A stretch of DNA of 64,000 bases from Microbacterium sufflavum (GCF_023101165.1 NZ_CP078076.1:930001-994000), one strand, 5' to 3'. Shown: positions 32,853 to 41,743, numbered from the stretch's first letter. Made by a program: numbers and translations. Notes: generated from the sequence alone by a model not told the origin.

Positions 32853-33296
32853 TCAGCAGGCGACCGTGAGCACCGGCTCGAAGCGTGGGGCCAGCATGAA
32901 GGCGCTCAACCGACGCGCGAGTTCTTCGGCTTCGCGCTCCTGCTGCCGCGGCACGTCCGACGCGGCGACGTCTACGGCGGCCGGTCGCTGCGGACCGTCG
33001 AAAGTCATCGGCAGCATCGCGCACTGCGCGTGTCCGCACAGCAGGTGCGCGAGCTCATGGGCAACCACATGCAGCTGATACCAGCGTGGATCGGACTCCC
33101 GGACGGGGATCCGTGCCCGGTCGCCGTTCACGAGAGCGAACGGCGGGATGCTCGCCCACTCGCGTTCGCCCAGCACATCGACCTCGATGTCCACGCCCAG
33201 CAGGACCGACACCCGATCCGCGAGGCCGCCCAGCATGGCACCGCATTCGACTTCCAACTCCTCGAAGAGCTGGTTCACTCCGTTTCGACCGTTCAT
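32853..33296 (-). CDS. ImmA/IrrE-type metallopeptidase domain protein
   Basis: A 147-residue soluble protein with a zinc peptidase motif HVVAHELAHLLCGHAQ (HExxH plus a third His), as in ImmA/IrrE peptidases that cleave XRE-family repressors. The rest of the chain is acidic and has no export signal. Together with the XRE-type gene at 34982 it could form a derepression pair, although two genes separate them and they are divergent. The surrounding DNA is less G+C-rich than the flanking operons. Confidence 0.8.
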   Translation of the reverse strand: MNGRNGVNQLFEELEVECGAMLGGLADRVSVLLGVDIEVDVLGEREWASIPPFALVNGDRARIPVRESDPRWYQLHVVAHELAHLLCGHAQCAMLPMTFDGPQRPAAVDVAASDVPRQQEREAEELARRLSAFMLAPRFEPVLTVAC

Positions 33297-33452
33297 GAGG
33301 CCCCTCCGCCCGACTGGCCCGCGCCGTGATCCGGCCGAGCACTGCTCCCACGTGAGAGATGACGGAAACGGTCAACTCATTACGCCGATATTGGCGGCTT
33401 TCGGCCAGAGGTTCCGCCGAACGTCTATATCCGATCGAGCACGGCCGCATGA

Positions 33453-33541
33453 ATCCTCCATGCGGAGTTGATGAGCGGGTTCATGCGTGACTACGCGTCA
33501 GGCGGAAACCGCGATGGGGTGGATCCTCCATGCGGAGTTGA
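33453..33541. repeat. 19-base direct repeat, 70 bases apart
   Basis: Identical 19-base copies at 33453-33471 and 33523-33541. The second is inside the 3' end of the membrane-protein gene, encoding its NSAWRIH segment. The first lies just past the stop and reads in the same frame sense as NSAWRIHAA, so it looks like the remnant of a duplicated 3' end. Confidence 0.85.
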
Positions 33542-33893
33542 GGTAGAGGGCAGTAAGAAGCAGGGATACCACACTGCCGATGAGTGCCAGGCTCGGACTC
33601 GGTGCGGTGAGCGCGCCCACGGACGTGGCGACTCCCTGAAGGAAGAACAATACGGCGAGCAGAATGCTGCTGCGGCGCGTGCTCGTCATCTTCCACCAAG
33701 GACGCGGGGCGTCAAGTTCCGTGGGACCGCGGAACGTGCGAGCTGCGACTGCAACGGCCGCAAGAACAGACACCACTGCCCAAGCGAACCCGAGGTAGAG
33801 GCTGACGGCTGCGAGAGGGATCATGGTGAGCGTGATTCCGACGCCCACGACGAGCAGATATCCGACCTTGGCAGCCGGTGCCTTGATGCGCAT
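33498..33893 (-). CDS. Four-helix membrane protein paired with the secreted protein
   Basis: A 131-residue protein with four hydrophobic segments (about 10-32, 34-50, 74-94 and 100-118). The first part is VGYLLVVGVGITLTMIPLAA; a basic loop RPWWKMTSTRR links helices 2 and 3. I do not recognise the family. It begins 15 bases after the stop of the secreted protein gene and is certainly cotranscribed. It could be an immunity, export or anchoring partner; no direct evidence. Confidence 0.7.
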   Translation of the reverse strand: MRIKAPAAKVGYLLVVGVGITLTMIPLAAVSLYLGFAWAVVSVLAAVAVAARTFRGPTELDAPRPWWKMTSTRRSSILLAVLFFLQGVATSVGALTAPSPSLALIGSVVSLLLTALYLNSAWRIHPIAVSA

Positions 33894-33908
33894 GATGCTC
33901 CTCTTGGT

Positions 33909-34808
33909 CTACGGGACTGCCGTATACGTCGTGTAGCTGCAGTAGTTGAACCCGCAGTTGTAGTACGTCACCTTGATTCGCCACTTGTTCCAGTATGCCT
34001 TCTCCACCTGCGCCGCAGGGGCGAGACCCAAGCAGGCGATACTCGCCGGATACGGAATCGGGAGGGCGCTACATGCGCCGCTGATTCCGTGGAGCCCGTT
34101 GTACATGGTGACGACCTGGGCCTTGCTGAGGTAGATCACCGACGTCGTGTAGGTCGGATCGGCGACCACAGGATAGACGTAGTTAGTGTTGTGCTCCACG
34201 ACTTGGGTCAGCGTCTGCCCTTCCACCTCATAGCGGGTGCGGACGTCCTTGCCCGTTGCGTCTTTCGCCCAGGGGGCCGCGAAGCTTCCCAGGACCTCGC
34301 CAGTTGCATCATCGACCACCGCCACGCCGCCGCCACCCTGGAGAACGAGGCTCGAAGCTTCGGGAAGATCGATCGGATAGTCATATCGTGTCGGCGCGGC
34401 TGCTGTATCGATTACTGTCGCAACCTGCACGGATCCGGTGTCGTGCACGAGGACGACGCTGCTGCTCGCGTTCCCGTTGTCGTACGTCACCGTTCCTGGG
34501 TCTGTTGAGATACCTGCGGTAGCGTCGTCCGCGAATGGAAGGCCGATCGTCGCCGTCCCTGACCCGGCTGAAATTGAGACGCCGTCGGTGGCTTCGGTGG
34601 ACACATCGACAGTAAGCCGGTCAATCGTGACGGTGCTTTCACCGCCGTCGAGAAGCGGGGTGTCAATGGCCGCCGTGACATCCGCCGGAGTAACGTTCGC
34701 GACCACGTCTACCGTGGATTCTTCGTCCGCGATCGCTGCTGGGGAAACCCACATCACCGACAGCACAGCCGCCACCCCAGCTGCTGATCCAACCCTGAAC
34801 TTCTTCAT
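33909..34808 (-). CDS. Secreted protein of unknown function with cysteine-containing C-terminal domain
   Basis: A 299-residue protein started at the ATG behind GAGGGGAGAA. Signal peptide about 1-27 (VGSAAGVAAVLSVMWVSPAAIA). The middle is beta-rich and Thr/Val/Asp-rich. A conserved-looking segment, NTNYVYPVVADPTYTT, known from many actinobacterial exported proteins, precedes the C-terminal roughly 75 residues. That domain has four cysteines (SGACSALP, ASIACLG, YYNCGFNYCSY counted as pairs) and an aromatic-rich end. It may be a secreted effector or bacteriocin-like toxin, with the downstream membrane protein as partner. Base composition is less G+C-rich than neighbours. Confidence 0.75.
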   Translation of the reverse strand: MKKFRVGSAAGVAAVLSVMWVSPAAIADEESTVDVVANVTPADVTAAIDTPLLDGGESTVTIDRLTVDVSTEATDGVSISAGSGTATIGLPFADDATAGISTDPGTVTYDNGNASSSVVLVHDTGSVQVATVIDTAAAPTRYDYPIDLPEASSLVLQGGGGVAVVDDATGEVLGSFAAPWAKDATGKDVRTRYEVEGQTLTQVVEHNTNYVYPVVADPTYTTSVIYLSKAQVVTMYNGLHGISGACSALPIPYPASIACLGLAPAAQVEKAYWNKWRIKVTYYNCGFNYCSYTTYTAVP

Positions 34809-34903
34809 CGGAATTCTCCCCTCGATCACCTACTAGACGAGGCAAGCCTGGCCGGGGCAATCAAACGCAAATGGTCTGGCCATCCTGCTCCGTTCCGATC
34901 GAG

Positions 34904-34929
34904 AATCCAGCAGGCATGAGTTCTGGATT
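34904..34929. promoter_or_regulatory. Inverted repeat in front of the XRE-type gene
   Basis: AATCCAG (34904-34910) and CTGGATT (34923-34929) with a 12-base spacer, between the divergent secreted-protein and XRE genes. TGTAATGT just downstream could serve as a -10 element. It is a plausible autoregulatory operator of the XRE protein. It differs from the 13-base regulon operator in spacing. Confidence 0.45.
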
Positions 34930-34981
34930 GCCAAGATGTAATGTGCTACCTTCGCGGTTTGCCGCGTACGAAAGGGCGCCT

Positions 34982-35245
34982 ATGCCGCATCGAGTGCTGG
35001 ATCTCATCGCCCGGCAACTCGCCGCCTACCGCAAGCAACACGCTCTTTCCCAAGAAGAAGCCGCTGAACAAGTTGGATGCTCGCTCCCCACGTACCGTTC
35101 GCTAGAGCAGGGCACGTACCACGTCGATCACCTAGCGGATCCGAGACTCAGCACCATCATGCGGGTCGCCACGACTCTGCACCTCGAGCAGGACCTCATC
35201 GCCGTCTTCGACGCGGGGACTCGAAAAGCTGACGGCCGAGAATAG
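34982..35245 (+). CDS. XRE-family HTH protein
   Basis: An 87-residue Cro/C1-type regulator: RQLAAYRKQHALSQEEAAEQ, VGCSLPTYRSLEQGTYHVDH, then TIMRVATTLHLEQDLIAVFD. The ATG at 34982 follows an AAAGGGCGCC stretch. It is the probable local repressor of the divergent secreted-protein operon and may be cleaved by the ImmA/IrrE-like peptidase at 32853. Lies 42 bases from the convergent cofD end. Confidence 0.85.
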   Translation: MPHRVLDLIARQLAAYRKQHALSQEEAAEQVGCSLPTYRSLEQGTYHVDHLADPRLSTIMRVATTLHLEQDLIAVFDAGTRKADGRE

Positions 35246-35287
35246 GGTCGGGGTGCCGCCGATGGTGGTCGTTCCCGCAAGGACTCA

Positions 35288-36286
35288 CTATTCCGAGCCC
35301 AGCGCAACATCGAAGGCGTCCGCGGCGAGACGAGCCGATGTGTCGAGGTCACGCATCCAGAGCGCCCGCACCGGCGCGCGCAAGCCGTCCGTCCCGAGGT
35401 CGGCAGCAAGGGAAGCGTCCTCTTCACCGATGAGCCAGGCATCGAGGAGCCCGCCAGTCACGCGCGGGCCGTAGTGGCGGCCCACCGCATCAGCCGTGGC
35501 CGAAATCCCGACCGCGGCGAGACAGGCATCGGCCATCCCGCGAACGGGGGCGCCGGCGATGATCGGGGACACCCCGACCACGGAACCTGACGCCGTTCTG
35601 ACCGCGTCGGCGATGCCGGGCACTGTCAGGACGGGACCGATCGAAACCACAGGATTGGACGGGGCGAGCAGAATCACGTCGGCTGCCACGAGGGCGTCCA
35701 GCACACCCGCCGCCGGCACGGACCGCTCGATTCCCGGCCAGTCGAAGCCCTGTACCGGGATCGCCGCGCGGTGCCTGGTCCACCACTCCTGAAAGTGCAT
35801 CCGGCCCTGCGCCGCCGTCACGTGCGTGTCGACTTCCGCATCCGTCATCGGCAACAGTCGCACCCCGAGCGGCCACCGTGACGCCAGCCGGTCGACGACC
35901 TCGGTCACCGTGGCACCATCGCGAAGCCAGCCCGTGCGCGTGATGTGGGCGCCGAGGTCGAGGTCGCCGAGGGTGAACCACGGCCACCCCGCACCCCATG
36001 CGTGCAGTTCGGCGGCCACCCGCTCGCTCTCCCCGGTGCGCCCCCACCCACGCGCGGTGTCGTTCACGCCGGCGAGAGCGTAGATCATCGAGTCGACGTC
36101 GGGCTGCAGCCGCAAGCCGCTGAGCCACAGGTCGTCACCGGTGTTGACGACCACGGTGATCTCGGCACGAGTGCCGCCCGCGGCATCCGGCCAGCGCCGC
36201 CGGGCGGCCTCCCGCACGCCGACGACGAACTTCGACCCGCCGACGCCACCCGCCAGTACCACGATGCGCGGCGCCGACGACATCAT
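35288..36286 (-). CDS. cofD: CofD/FbiA: 2-phospholactate (or enolpyruvyl) transferase of F420 biosynthesis
   Basis: A 332-residue CofD/FbiA homologue. It joins the phospholactate- or phosphoenolpyruvate-derived moiety from the CofC product to Fo, giving (dehydro-)F420-0. Motifs: VVLAGGVGGSKFVVGVREA at the N-terminus, VVVNTGDDLWLSGLRLQPDVD, GDLDLGAHITRT and ILLAPSNPVVSIGPVLTVPG. I start at the first of two adjacent ATGs (36286), which overlaps the cofC stop as ATGA. Last gene of the oxidoreductase-cofE-fgd-cofC-cofD operon. FbiC, which makes Fo, is not in the window. Confidence 0.95.
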   Translation of the reverse strand: MMSSAPRIVVLAGGVGGSKFVVGVREAARRRWPDAAGGTRAEITVVVNTGDDLWLSGLRLQPDVDSMIYALAGVNDTARGWGRTGESERVAAELHAWGAGWPWFTLGDLDLGAHITRTGWLRDGATVTEVVDRLASRWPLGVRLLPMTDAEVDTHVTAAQGRMHFQEWWTRHRAAIPVQGFDWPGIERSVPAAGVLDALVAADVILLAPSNPVVSIGPVLTVPGIADAVRTASGSVVGVSPIIAGAPVRGMADACLAAVGISATADAVGRHYGPRVTGGLLDAWLIGEEDASLAADLGTDGLRAPVRALWMRDLDTSARLAADAFDVALGSE

Positions 36287-36951
36287 GATGCCAGCACGAG
36301 ACGTGGGGCGAGGAGCGCCGCCGTGCGCGGACCGAGACCGCACCGTCGGGCGGCTCGGAGGTGATCGGCGTGGTCGAGGTCGCGGCGCAGCCCGCTCAGC
36401 ACGGGGAACCCCACCTCGGCGAACCCGGCAGCGCGGTGCGCGGCGGCCGAGTCGTCGCCGAAGCAGGGCCGCAGCGGTACGTCGGCGCGGGCGGTCGCGA
36501 GCACGGTGCCGGTGCCCTCCGCGTCGGGCACGAAGGCCCGCGGGTGGGCCGAGGCGTAGTCGAGCGCCCGGGTGAGCTCGTCGGGCAGCAGGGCCGGGAG
36601 GTCGCCGAGCAGCACGGCCCGCGGGAGCCGCGTCGACGCCGCAGACACCCCCTGCGCGATCGCCGCGGTCAGTCCCTCGACGCGGTCGCGCACGATCCGC
36701 ACGCGGGGCACCGGGAGCAGGGCGGCCGCGGTGACCTCGTCGCTCGTGACCACCACGACCTCCGCGACCCGCGGGCACAGCGCGGCGGCCTCGACCGTGT
36801 CGAGCGCGATCGCCCGGGCGAGCGGCTCGCGGTCGACGCCCGGGAGCCGCAGTCGCGTCTTCCCGAACTCCGCCCGCTTCACCGGGATCACGACCACCCA
36901 CTCCCGCGCCGGGGCGTGCGGTGACGCCCCGGCACGCAGACCGCCCGTCAT
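36283..36951 (-). CDS. cofC: CofC/FbiD: 2-phospholactate or PEP guanylyltransferase
   Basis: A 222-residue nucleotidyltransferase. EWVVVIPVKRAEFGKTRL is the CofC/FbiD GTP-site start; VVVVTSDE, AVLLGDLPALLPDELTRAL and VPDAEGTGTVLATA are further family blocks. It activates phospholactate or PEP with GTP for CofD. The actinobacterial FbiD uses PEP; whether this one does is not readable from sequence. It starts 10 bases after the fgd stop and overlaps cofD. Confidence 0.92.
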   Translation of the reverse strand: MTGGLRAGASPHAPAREWVVVIPVKRAEFGKTRLRLPGVDREPLARAIALDTVEAAALCPRVAEVVVVTSDEVTAAALLPVPRVRIVRDRVEGLTAAIAQGVSAASTRLPRAVLLGDLPALLPDELTRALDYASAHPRAFVPDAEGTGTVLATARADVPLRPCFGDDSAAAHRAAGFAEVGFPVLSGLRRDLDHADHLRAARRCGLGPRTAALLAPRLVLAS

Positions 36952-36961
36952 GGCCGCGCCC

Positions 36962-37975
36962 TCACCCGCGCAGCCGCGGCGCGATGTCGCGCTCGAACAG
37001 CTGCAGGAACCGGCGCTGATCGTGACCGGGCGCGTGGAAGACGAGGTGGTTGAAGCCCCAGTCGATGTACTGCTGGATCTCGGCGGCGACCGCGTCGGGG
37101 TCGTTGCCGACGATCCACCGCTTGGCGATGGTCTCCAGGGGCAGCGCGTCGGCGGCCTTCTCCATCTCGACCGGGTCGGTGATGTCGTGCTTCTGCTCCT
37201 TCGACAGCGACAGCGGGGACCAGAACCGGGTGTTCTCCAGCGCCGCCTCCCTGGTCTCCTCGTACGACAGCTTGATCTCGATCATGCGGTCGTACGTGTC
37301 GAAGGAGCGCTCGGACTGCTCCAGGCCCTCCTTCACGGCGGGCAGCAGCTGGTCGACGTAGAGCTCCTGGCCCTTGCCCGACGTGCAGATGAAGCCGTCG
37401 CCCGCGCGGCCGGCGTAGCGGGCGACCATCGGGCCGCCCGCGGCGATGTAGATGGGGATGCCGCCCTCGGGCCGGTCGTAGATGGAGGCGTCGTGCGTGG
37501 AGTAGTACTCGCCGTCGAAGCTCACGCGGTCGCCCGACCACAGCGCCCGCATGAGCCGCACCGACTCGCGCAGGCGGGCGTAGCGCTCCTTGAACTCGGG
37601 CCACTCCTGCTCGCCGGCGCCGCGGAACCCGGTGGCGATCTCGTTGAGCGCCTCGCCGGAGCCGACCCCCAGGATCACCCGGTCGGGGTACAGGCAGCCG
37701 AGGCTCGCGAACGCCTGGGCGAGCACGGCCGGGTTGTAGCGGAAGGTGGGGGTGAGCACGGAGGTGCCGATGCGGATGCTCGACGTGCGCTCGCCGACCG
37801 CCGCCATCCACGTGAGCGAGAACGGGGCGTGACCGCCGGTGTGCCGCCACGGCTGGAAGTGGTCGCTCGCGAACACGGACTGCATGCCGTGCGCCTCGGC
37901 CGCGACCGAGATCTCGACCAGCTCACGCGGGTCGAACTGCTCGGCGCTGGCCTTGTATCCGAGGGTCAGTGTCAT
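36962..37975 (-). CDS. fgd: F420-dependent glucose-6-phosphate dehydrogenase
   Basis: A 337-residue enzyme, nearly the length of mycobacterial FGD1 and very similar to it: [10 protein letters not shown] at the start, [49 protein letters not shown] and [14 protein letters not shown] at the end. The catalytic residues of FGD1 are present: His39 and Trp43 in SDHFQPW and Glu108 in GSGEALNE (one less than FGD1 numbering). It oxidises glucose 6-phosphate and reduces F420, the main F420H2 source for F420-dependent reductases. It overlaps cofE by ATGA. Confidence 0.96.
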   Translation of the reverse strand: MTLTLGYKASAEQFDPRELVEISVAAEAHGMQSVFASDHFQPWRHTGGHAPFSLTWMAAVGERTSSIRIGTSVLTPTFRYNPAVLAQAFASLGCLYPDRVILGVGSGEALNEIATGFRGAGEQEWPEFKERYARLRESVRLMRALWSGDRVSFDGEYYSTHDASIYDRPEGGIPIYIAAGGPMVARYAGRAGDGFICTSGKGQELYVDQLLPAVKEGLEQSERSFDTYDRMIEIKLSYEETREAALENTRFWSPLSLSKEQKHDITDPVEMEKAADALPLETIAKRWIVGNDPDAVAAEIQQYIDWGFNHLVFHAPGHDQRRFLQLFERDIAPRLRG

Positions 37976-38772
37976 GTCGCATCCTTCTGTTCGGGTGGGG
38001 AGAGTTCGGCGCGCGCGGCCGCATAGCCGTCGCGGTAGCCCTGGTCGAGCGCCTCGGCGGTGCCCAGCCAGAAGAGGTCGCGGTCGGCGCCGCGCACGAT
38101 GCTCGACGCGCCGGGCAGGTCGAGCGGACCCACGAGGTCGCCGCGGCCGCGCACGACGGCGACCGGGTTCCCGCTGGCCTTGCCCTTGACGAGGTCGGCG
38201 GCGGCGGCGAGCTCGTCTGCGACGCACGGGGTCGTGACGCTGAGCACCTTGCCCGCCTGGTCGGTGGTACCGCGCAGGTCGGCGACCATGTGCACGCCGC
38301 CGCCGCCGATCGCGACGTCGGTCTGTCCTTCGCGCCAGGGCCGCCCGAGGGTGTCGCTGAGGAGCACACCGACCTCGGCCCCGGTCGCGGCGCGGAGCCC
38401 CGCGGCGAGCGCACGGGCGGAGCGGTCGGGGTCTTCGGGCAGCAGCAGCACCCAGCCGTCGGGGGTGTTGCTGGCGTCGACGCCCGCGGCCGCGGCGACC
38501 ATGCCGAGGCGGTTCTCGACGATGCGCATGGTGTGGCCGTCGTGGGTGCGGGAGGCGACGAGGCGCACGGTCTCCGCGGTGATCGCGGCCTCCCGGTCGG
38601 CGGCCTGCACGTAGCGCCCCTCCGCCTTGGACACGATCTTCGACGTGACGACGAGGATGTCGCCGTGCAGCAGTTCCACGCCCGTGGCGAGGACGAGCGC
38701 GACCAGGTCGTCGCCCGGGCGCACCTCGCCCATGCCGGGGAGGGCGAACACGTGCAGGCCGGGGGCGGTCAT
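37972..38772 (-). CDS. cofE: CofE: F420-0:gamma-glutamyl ligase (single-domain)
   Basis: A 266-residue Cof[53 protein letters not shown] and [18 protein letters not shown] are the ligase blocks. It adds glutamates to F420-0. Unlike mycobacterial FbiB it lacks the C-terminal nitroreductase-like domain that reduces dehydro-F420-0, ending shortly after the ligase fold. Translationally coupled to the FGD-like oxidoreductase before it and fgd after it. Confidence 0.95.
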   Translation of the reverse strand: MTAPGLHVFALPGMGEVRPGDDLVALVLATGVELLHGDILVVTSKIVSKAEGRYVQAADREAAITAETVRLVASRTHDGHTMRIVENRLGMVAAAAGVDASNTPDGWVLLLPEDPDRSARALAAGLRAATGAEVGVLLSDTLGRPWREGQTDVAIGGGGVHMVADLRGTTDQAGKVLSVTTPCVADELAAAADLVKGKASGNPVAVVRGRGDLVGPLDLPGASSIVRGADRDLFWLGTAEALDQGYRDGYAAARAELSPPEQKDAT

Positions 38773-39761
38773 GCGCGCACCTTCGGCAGCACGTCGCGCC
38801 CGAAGACCTCGAGCCACTCCCGCTGGTTCGGCCCCACGTTGTGCAGGTAGATGCGGGTGAAGCCGAGGTCGGCGTAGCGCTGGATCTGCGCGCGATGCAC
38901 GTCAGGGTCGGCGGAGATCAGCATCGACGCGCGCATGTCGTCGGGAGTCACGCCGCGCACGAGCTGCTCGAAGTCGTAGGGCGAGCGCACGTCGCCTCGC
39001 CGCATGCGCAGCGCCGCGATGGGCCACTCGGCGTGGGCCTGGGCGAGCGCCTGCTCCTCGGTCGGCGCCCACGACAGCGGCAGCTGGAGCACGCGCGGCA
39101 GCGTGTCGGCGTCGCGCCCGGCCTCCCTCGCGCCCTCCGCGAAGCGTGCGAGCAGCGGGGCGAGGCGCTCGACATCGGCCGCGACCGTGATGAGGCCGTC
39201 GGCGTTGCGGCCGGCGCGGCGCGCGGTGACGGGGCCCGCCGTGGCGACGAACACCGGGGGCGCGGCCGGGGGCATGGTCCACAGCCGGGTGGACTCCATG
39301 CGGAAGTGCTCGCCGCGGTGGCGGGTGTCGCGGCCCGCGAGCGAGGCGGTGAAGAGCTTGCGGATGATGTCGACGGCCTCGAACATGCGGTCGATGCGCT
39401 CGGCGGGCTCGGGCCAGTAGCCGCCCGTGATGTGCTCGTTCAGCGCGTCGCCGGAACCGACCCCGAGCCACGCGCGGCCGGGGTACAGGGTGGCCAGCGT
39501 GGCGGCGGCCTGCGCGACCACGGCCGGGTGCGTGCGGAACCCGGGGGTCGTGACGCCGGGACCCAGGTCGCCCGTGGTGTGCGCGCCGATCGCGCCGAGC
39601 ATGGTCCACACGTGCGCGGAGGCCCGGTGTCGCGGGAGCCACGGCTGGAAGTGGTCCGTGGCCATGATGCCGCGGAACCCGTGGGCCTCGGCGGCGATGC
39701 AGTTCTCGATGACGGCGGAGGGCTGCACCTGCTCCAGCATCGCGGCGTACCCGATGTGCAT
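38769..39761 (-). CDS. FGD-like F420-dependent LLM oxidoreductase
   Basis: A 330-residue relative of FGD, first gene of the F420 operon. It keeps [22 protein letters not shown] (the FGD His and Trp), [15 protein letters not shown] and the end [14 protein letters not shown]. The catalytic Glu of FGD is replaced by Asp (GDALNE), and the phosphate-binding residues are not obviously kept, so its substrate is not glucose 6-phosphate. It probably uses F420H2 to reduce the catabolic substrate or another carbonyl or alkene. The regulon operator O4 lies 38 bases upstream of its ATG. Confidence 0.88.
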   Translation of the reverse strand: MHIGYAAMLEQVQPSAVIENCIAAEAHGFRGIMATDHFQPWLPRHRASAHVWTMLGAIGAHTTGDLGPGVTTPGFRTHPAVVAQAAATLATLYPGRAWLGVGSGDALNEHITGGYWPEPAERIDRMFEAVDIIRKLFTASLAGRDTRHRGEHFRMESTRLWTMPPAAPPVFVATAGPVTARRAGRNADGLITVAADVERLAPLLARFAEGAREAGRDADTLPRVLQLPLSWAPTEEQALAQAHAEWPIAALRMRRGDVRSPYDFEQLVRGVTPDDMRASMLISADPDVHRAQIQRYADLGFTRIYLHNVGPNQREWLEVFGRDVLPKVRA

Positions 39762-39798
39762 GGCCCCTCCTCTCGCGTCGTCGCTGTCTCCATTGAAT

Positions 39799-39811
39799 GG
39801 ATACTGGATCC
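39799..39811. promoter_or_regulatory. Regulon operator O4 (GGATACTGGATCC)
   Basis: A 13-base near-palindrome with an AAAA flank, 38 bases upstream of the FGD-like gene that heads the F420 operon. It matches GGATNCNGNATCC exactly and differs from O5 by one base. Confidence 0.7.
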
Positions 39812-39872
39812 AAAAGTCAAGAGCCGTGTCGGCAGGCCTCTCCGGGCGCGGGCCTGGCTCGGCTTCCGCCCC

Positions 39873-41741
39873 TCACCCCCTCCCGCGGCGGCGCTGCACG
39901 GCGAGGGTCACGGTGGCGGAATCGGCGGGGGCGGGTGCGGCGGCGGCGAGGTCGGGGAGGCCGGCGGCGACGGTCTTGCGCGTGCGACCGATCGCGCGGC
40001 GCGACAGCACCCACTGCAGGCCGTAGCCGATCGCGAACACCATGAGCGTGAAGATCAGCGCCATCGCGGCACCCTGATCGGGTGCGTAGAGCTGCGCGGA
40101 CCGCGGGTTGATCATGGCGTAGATGTACATCGACAGCGGACGAGACGACGGCGTCGCCAGGAACGCCGGCAGCGTGAACTCGTTCGTGCCGAGGATGAAC
40201 ATCTGGATCCACACGGCCATCACGGTCGGCATCAGCAGCGGCGCGATGATGCGGCGGAACCCCTGGAACCTGCTGGCCCCGCTGGTGAGCGCCGCCTCCT
40301 CCAGCTCGGGCCTGATCTGCAGCGTCGCACTGTACGACGAGCGGTACGCGATCGACACCCGGTACGAGTAGGCGATCACGAGCGCGAACAGCGTCCCGGC
40401 GAGCGGGATGTAGGGGTTCAGCACCATGAAGGTGAGGAACATCGCGAAGCCGGCGATGGTCGCGGGGATCGCGACCGACGACGACGCGAACAGGTCGAGC
40501 GCCTTCACCCACCCGCTCTTCTTGCTGCGGGCGATGCCATACGCGAGCACGGTCGCGAAGACCACCGCGATCGTGGCGCTCCCGCCCGCGATGAGCACCG
40601 TGCGCCCGAGCGACACCCAGAACTCGGAGTCGGCGAGCACCACCCCGAACGCCCCGAAGTCGGTGCGGCTCAGCATCGCGTCGATCGAGAACGCCACCGG
40701 ATAGGGCGTGATCGCAGCCCACAGCAGCGCGAGCAGCGGCAGCACCGCGGTCAGCAGCACGAACACGGCCACCAGCACCATGACCGGGATCTTCCACGGC
40801 CCCATCCGCATGGTCGACGGCCGGAAGCCCTTGCCCGAGACGGAGGCTCGGCGCTCCGCGTTCCTGGTCGCCCTCAGGTACACCGCGAACGCGATCGTGG
40901 TGATCACCAGGAACACCAGGCCCCACGCGGCGGCGAGGCCGTACTGCGGCAGCTCCCCCGCGTTCGAGCTGATCAGCGTCCACAGTTTCAGGGCGAAGAT
41001 GCTGCGCCCCGACTCCTGGCCGAACAGCAGCGGCACCTCCAGGCTGCCGAGGCCGAGGATGAACGTCAGCACCGTGACCCCGAGCAGCCCCGGCCACAGC
41101 ATCGGCAGCGTCACCCGCCGCAGGGTCTGCGGCCATGACGCGCCCGACACCCGCGCCGACTCCTCGAGCGACCCGTCCATGTTCGTCAGGATCGGCACGA
41201 TCATCAGGTACGGGAAGGTCACGTTGGTGAGCGCCTGGATGACGATCATCGTCGGGAACGCATACGGGTCGATCGGCACGTCGCTCGCGAACGGCAGCAG
41301 CCGCAGCAACTGGTTCAGCACACCCGACTCGGGCGACAGCATCAGCAGATACGCCTGCGCCTTCACGATCGGCGGGATGATGTACGGCACGATCACGAGC
41401 ACCGAGATGAGCCGGCGCCACGGGGCGTCGGTGCGGACGGTGACCCAGGCCAGGCCGAACGCCATCAGCAGCGTGAGCAGGGTCGAGCCGCCGACGAAGG
41501 CCCCGGTCGCGCCGAGCACGCCCCAGAAGTCCTCGCGCAGCTGCCACAGGGTGACGAAGTTCTCGACGCCCCACTGGGCGGACGAGACCCCGAAGGGCAG
41601 GAACGGACCACGGAACGCGGTGATCACCTGAACGATCAGCGGCACCGCGAGCAGGAGGAAGATGACGATCCCGGAGACGACCATCGCGATCGTCATCGAG
41701 GTGGGACGCCGGCGTCCCGTGGTCCGTCGTGCCTGGAACAT
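39873..41741 (-). CDS. Fused double permease of a ferric/AEP-type ABC transporter
   Basis: A 622-residue permease that carries two complete binding-protein-dependent permease domains in tandem (about 1-295 and 315-600), as in FbpB/SfuB. The first EAA loop is ARVSGASWPQTLRRVTLPML and the second is AALTSGASRFQGFRRIIAPL. About twelve helices. The last about 35 residues are Ala/Pro-rich and basic. Such fusions serve Fe3+, 2-aminoethylphosphonate or related solutes. It follows the receptor gene by 2 bases. Confidence 0.92.
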   Translation of the reverse strand: MFQARRTTGRRRPTSMTIAMVVSGIVIFLLLAVPLIVQVITAFRGPFLPFGVSSAQWGVENFVTLWQLREDFWGVLGATGAFVGGSTLLTLLMAFGLAWVTVRTDAPWRRLISVLVIVPYIIPPIVKAQAYLLMLSPESGVLNQLLRLLPFASDVPIDPYAFPTMIVIQALTNVTFPYLMIVPILTNMDGSLEESARVSGASWPQTLRRVTLPMLWPGLLGVTVLTFILGLGSLEVPLLFGQESGRSIFALKLWTLISSNAGELPQYGLAAAWGLVFLVITTIAFAVYLRATRNAERRASVSGKGFRPSTMRMGPWKIPVMVLVAVFVLLTAVLPLLALLWAAITPYPVAFSIDAMLSRTDFGAFGVVLADSEFWVSLGRTVLIAGGSATIAVVFATVLAYGIARSKKSGWVKALDLFASSSVAIPATIAGFAMFLTFMVLNPYIPLAGTLFALVIAYSYRVSIAYRSSYSATLQIRPELEEAALTSGASRFQGFRRIIAPLLMPTVMAVWIQMFILGTNEFTLPAFLATPSSRPLSMYIYAMINPRSAQLYAPDQGAAMALIFTLMVFAIGYGLQWVLSRRAIGRTRKTVAAGLPDLAAAAPAPADSATVTLAVQRRRGRG

Positions 41742-41743
41742 GG

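Noticed and set aside
33453-33541. Attachment-site repeats of an integrated element
   Set aside because: The copies are only 70 bases apart, one is coding, and no integrase is present.
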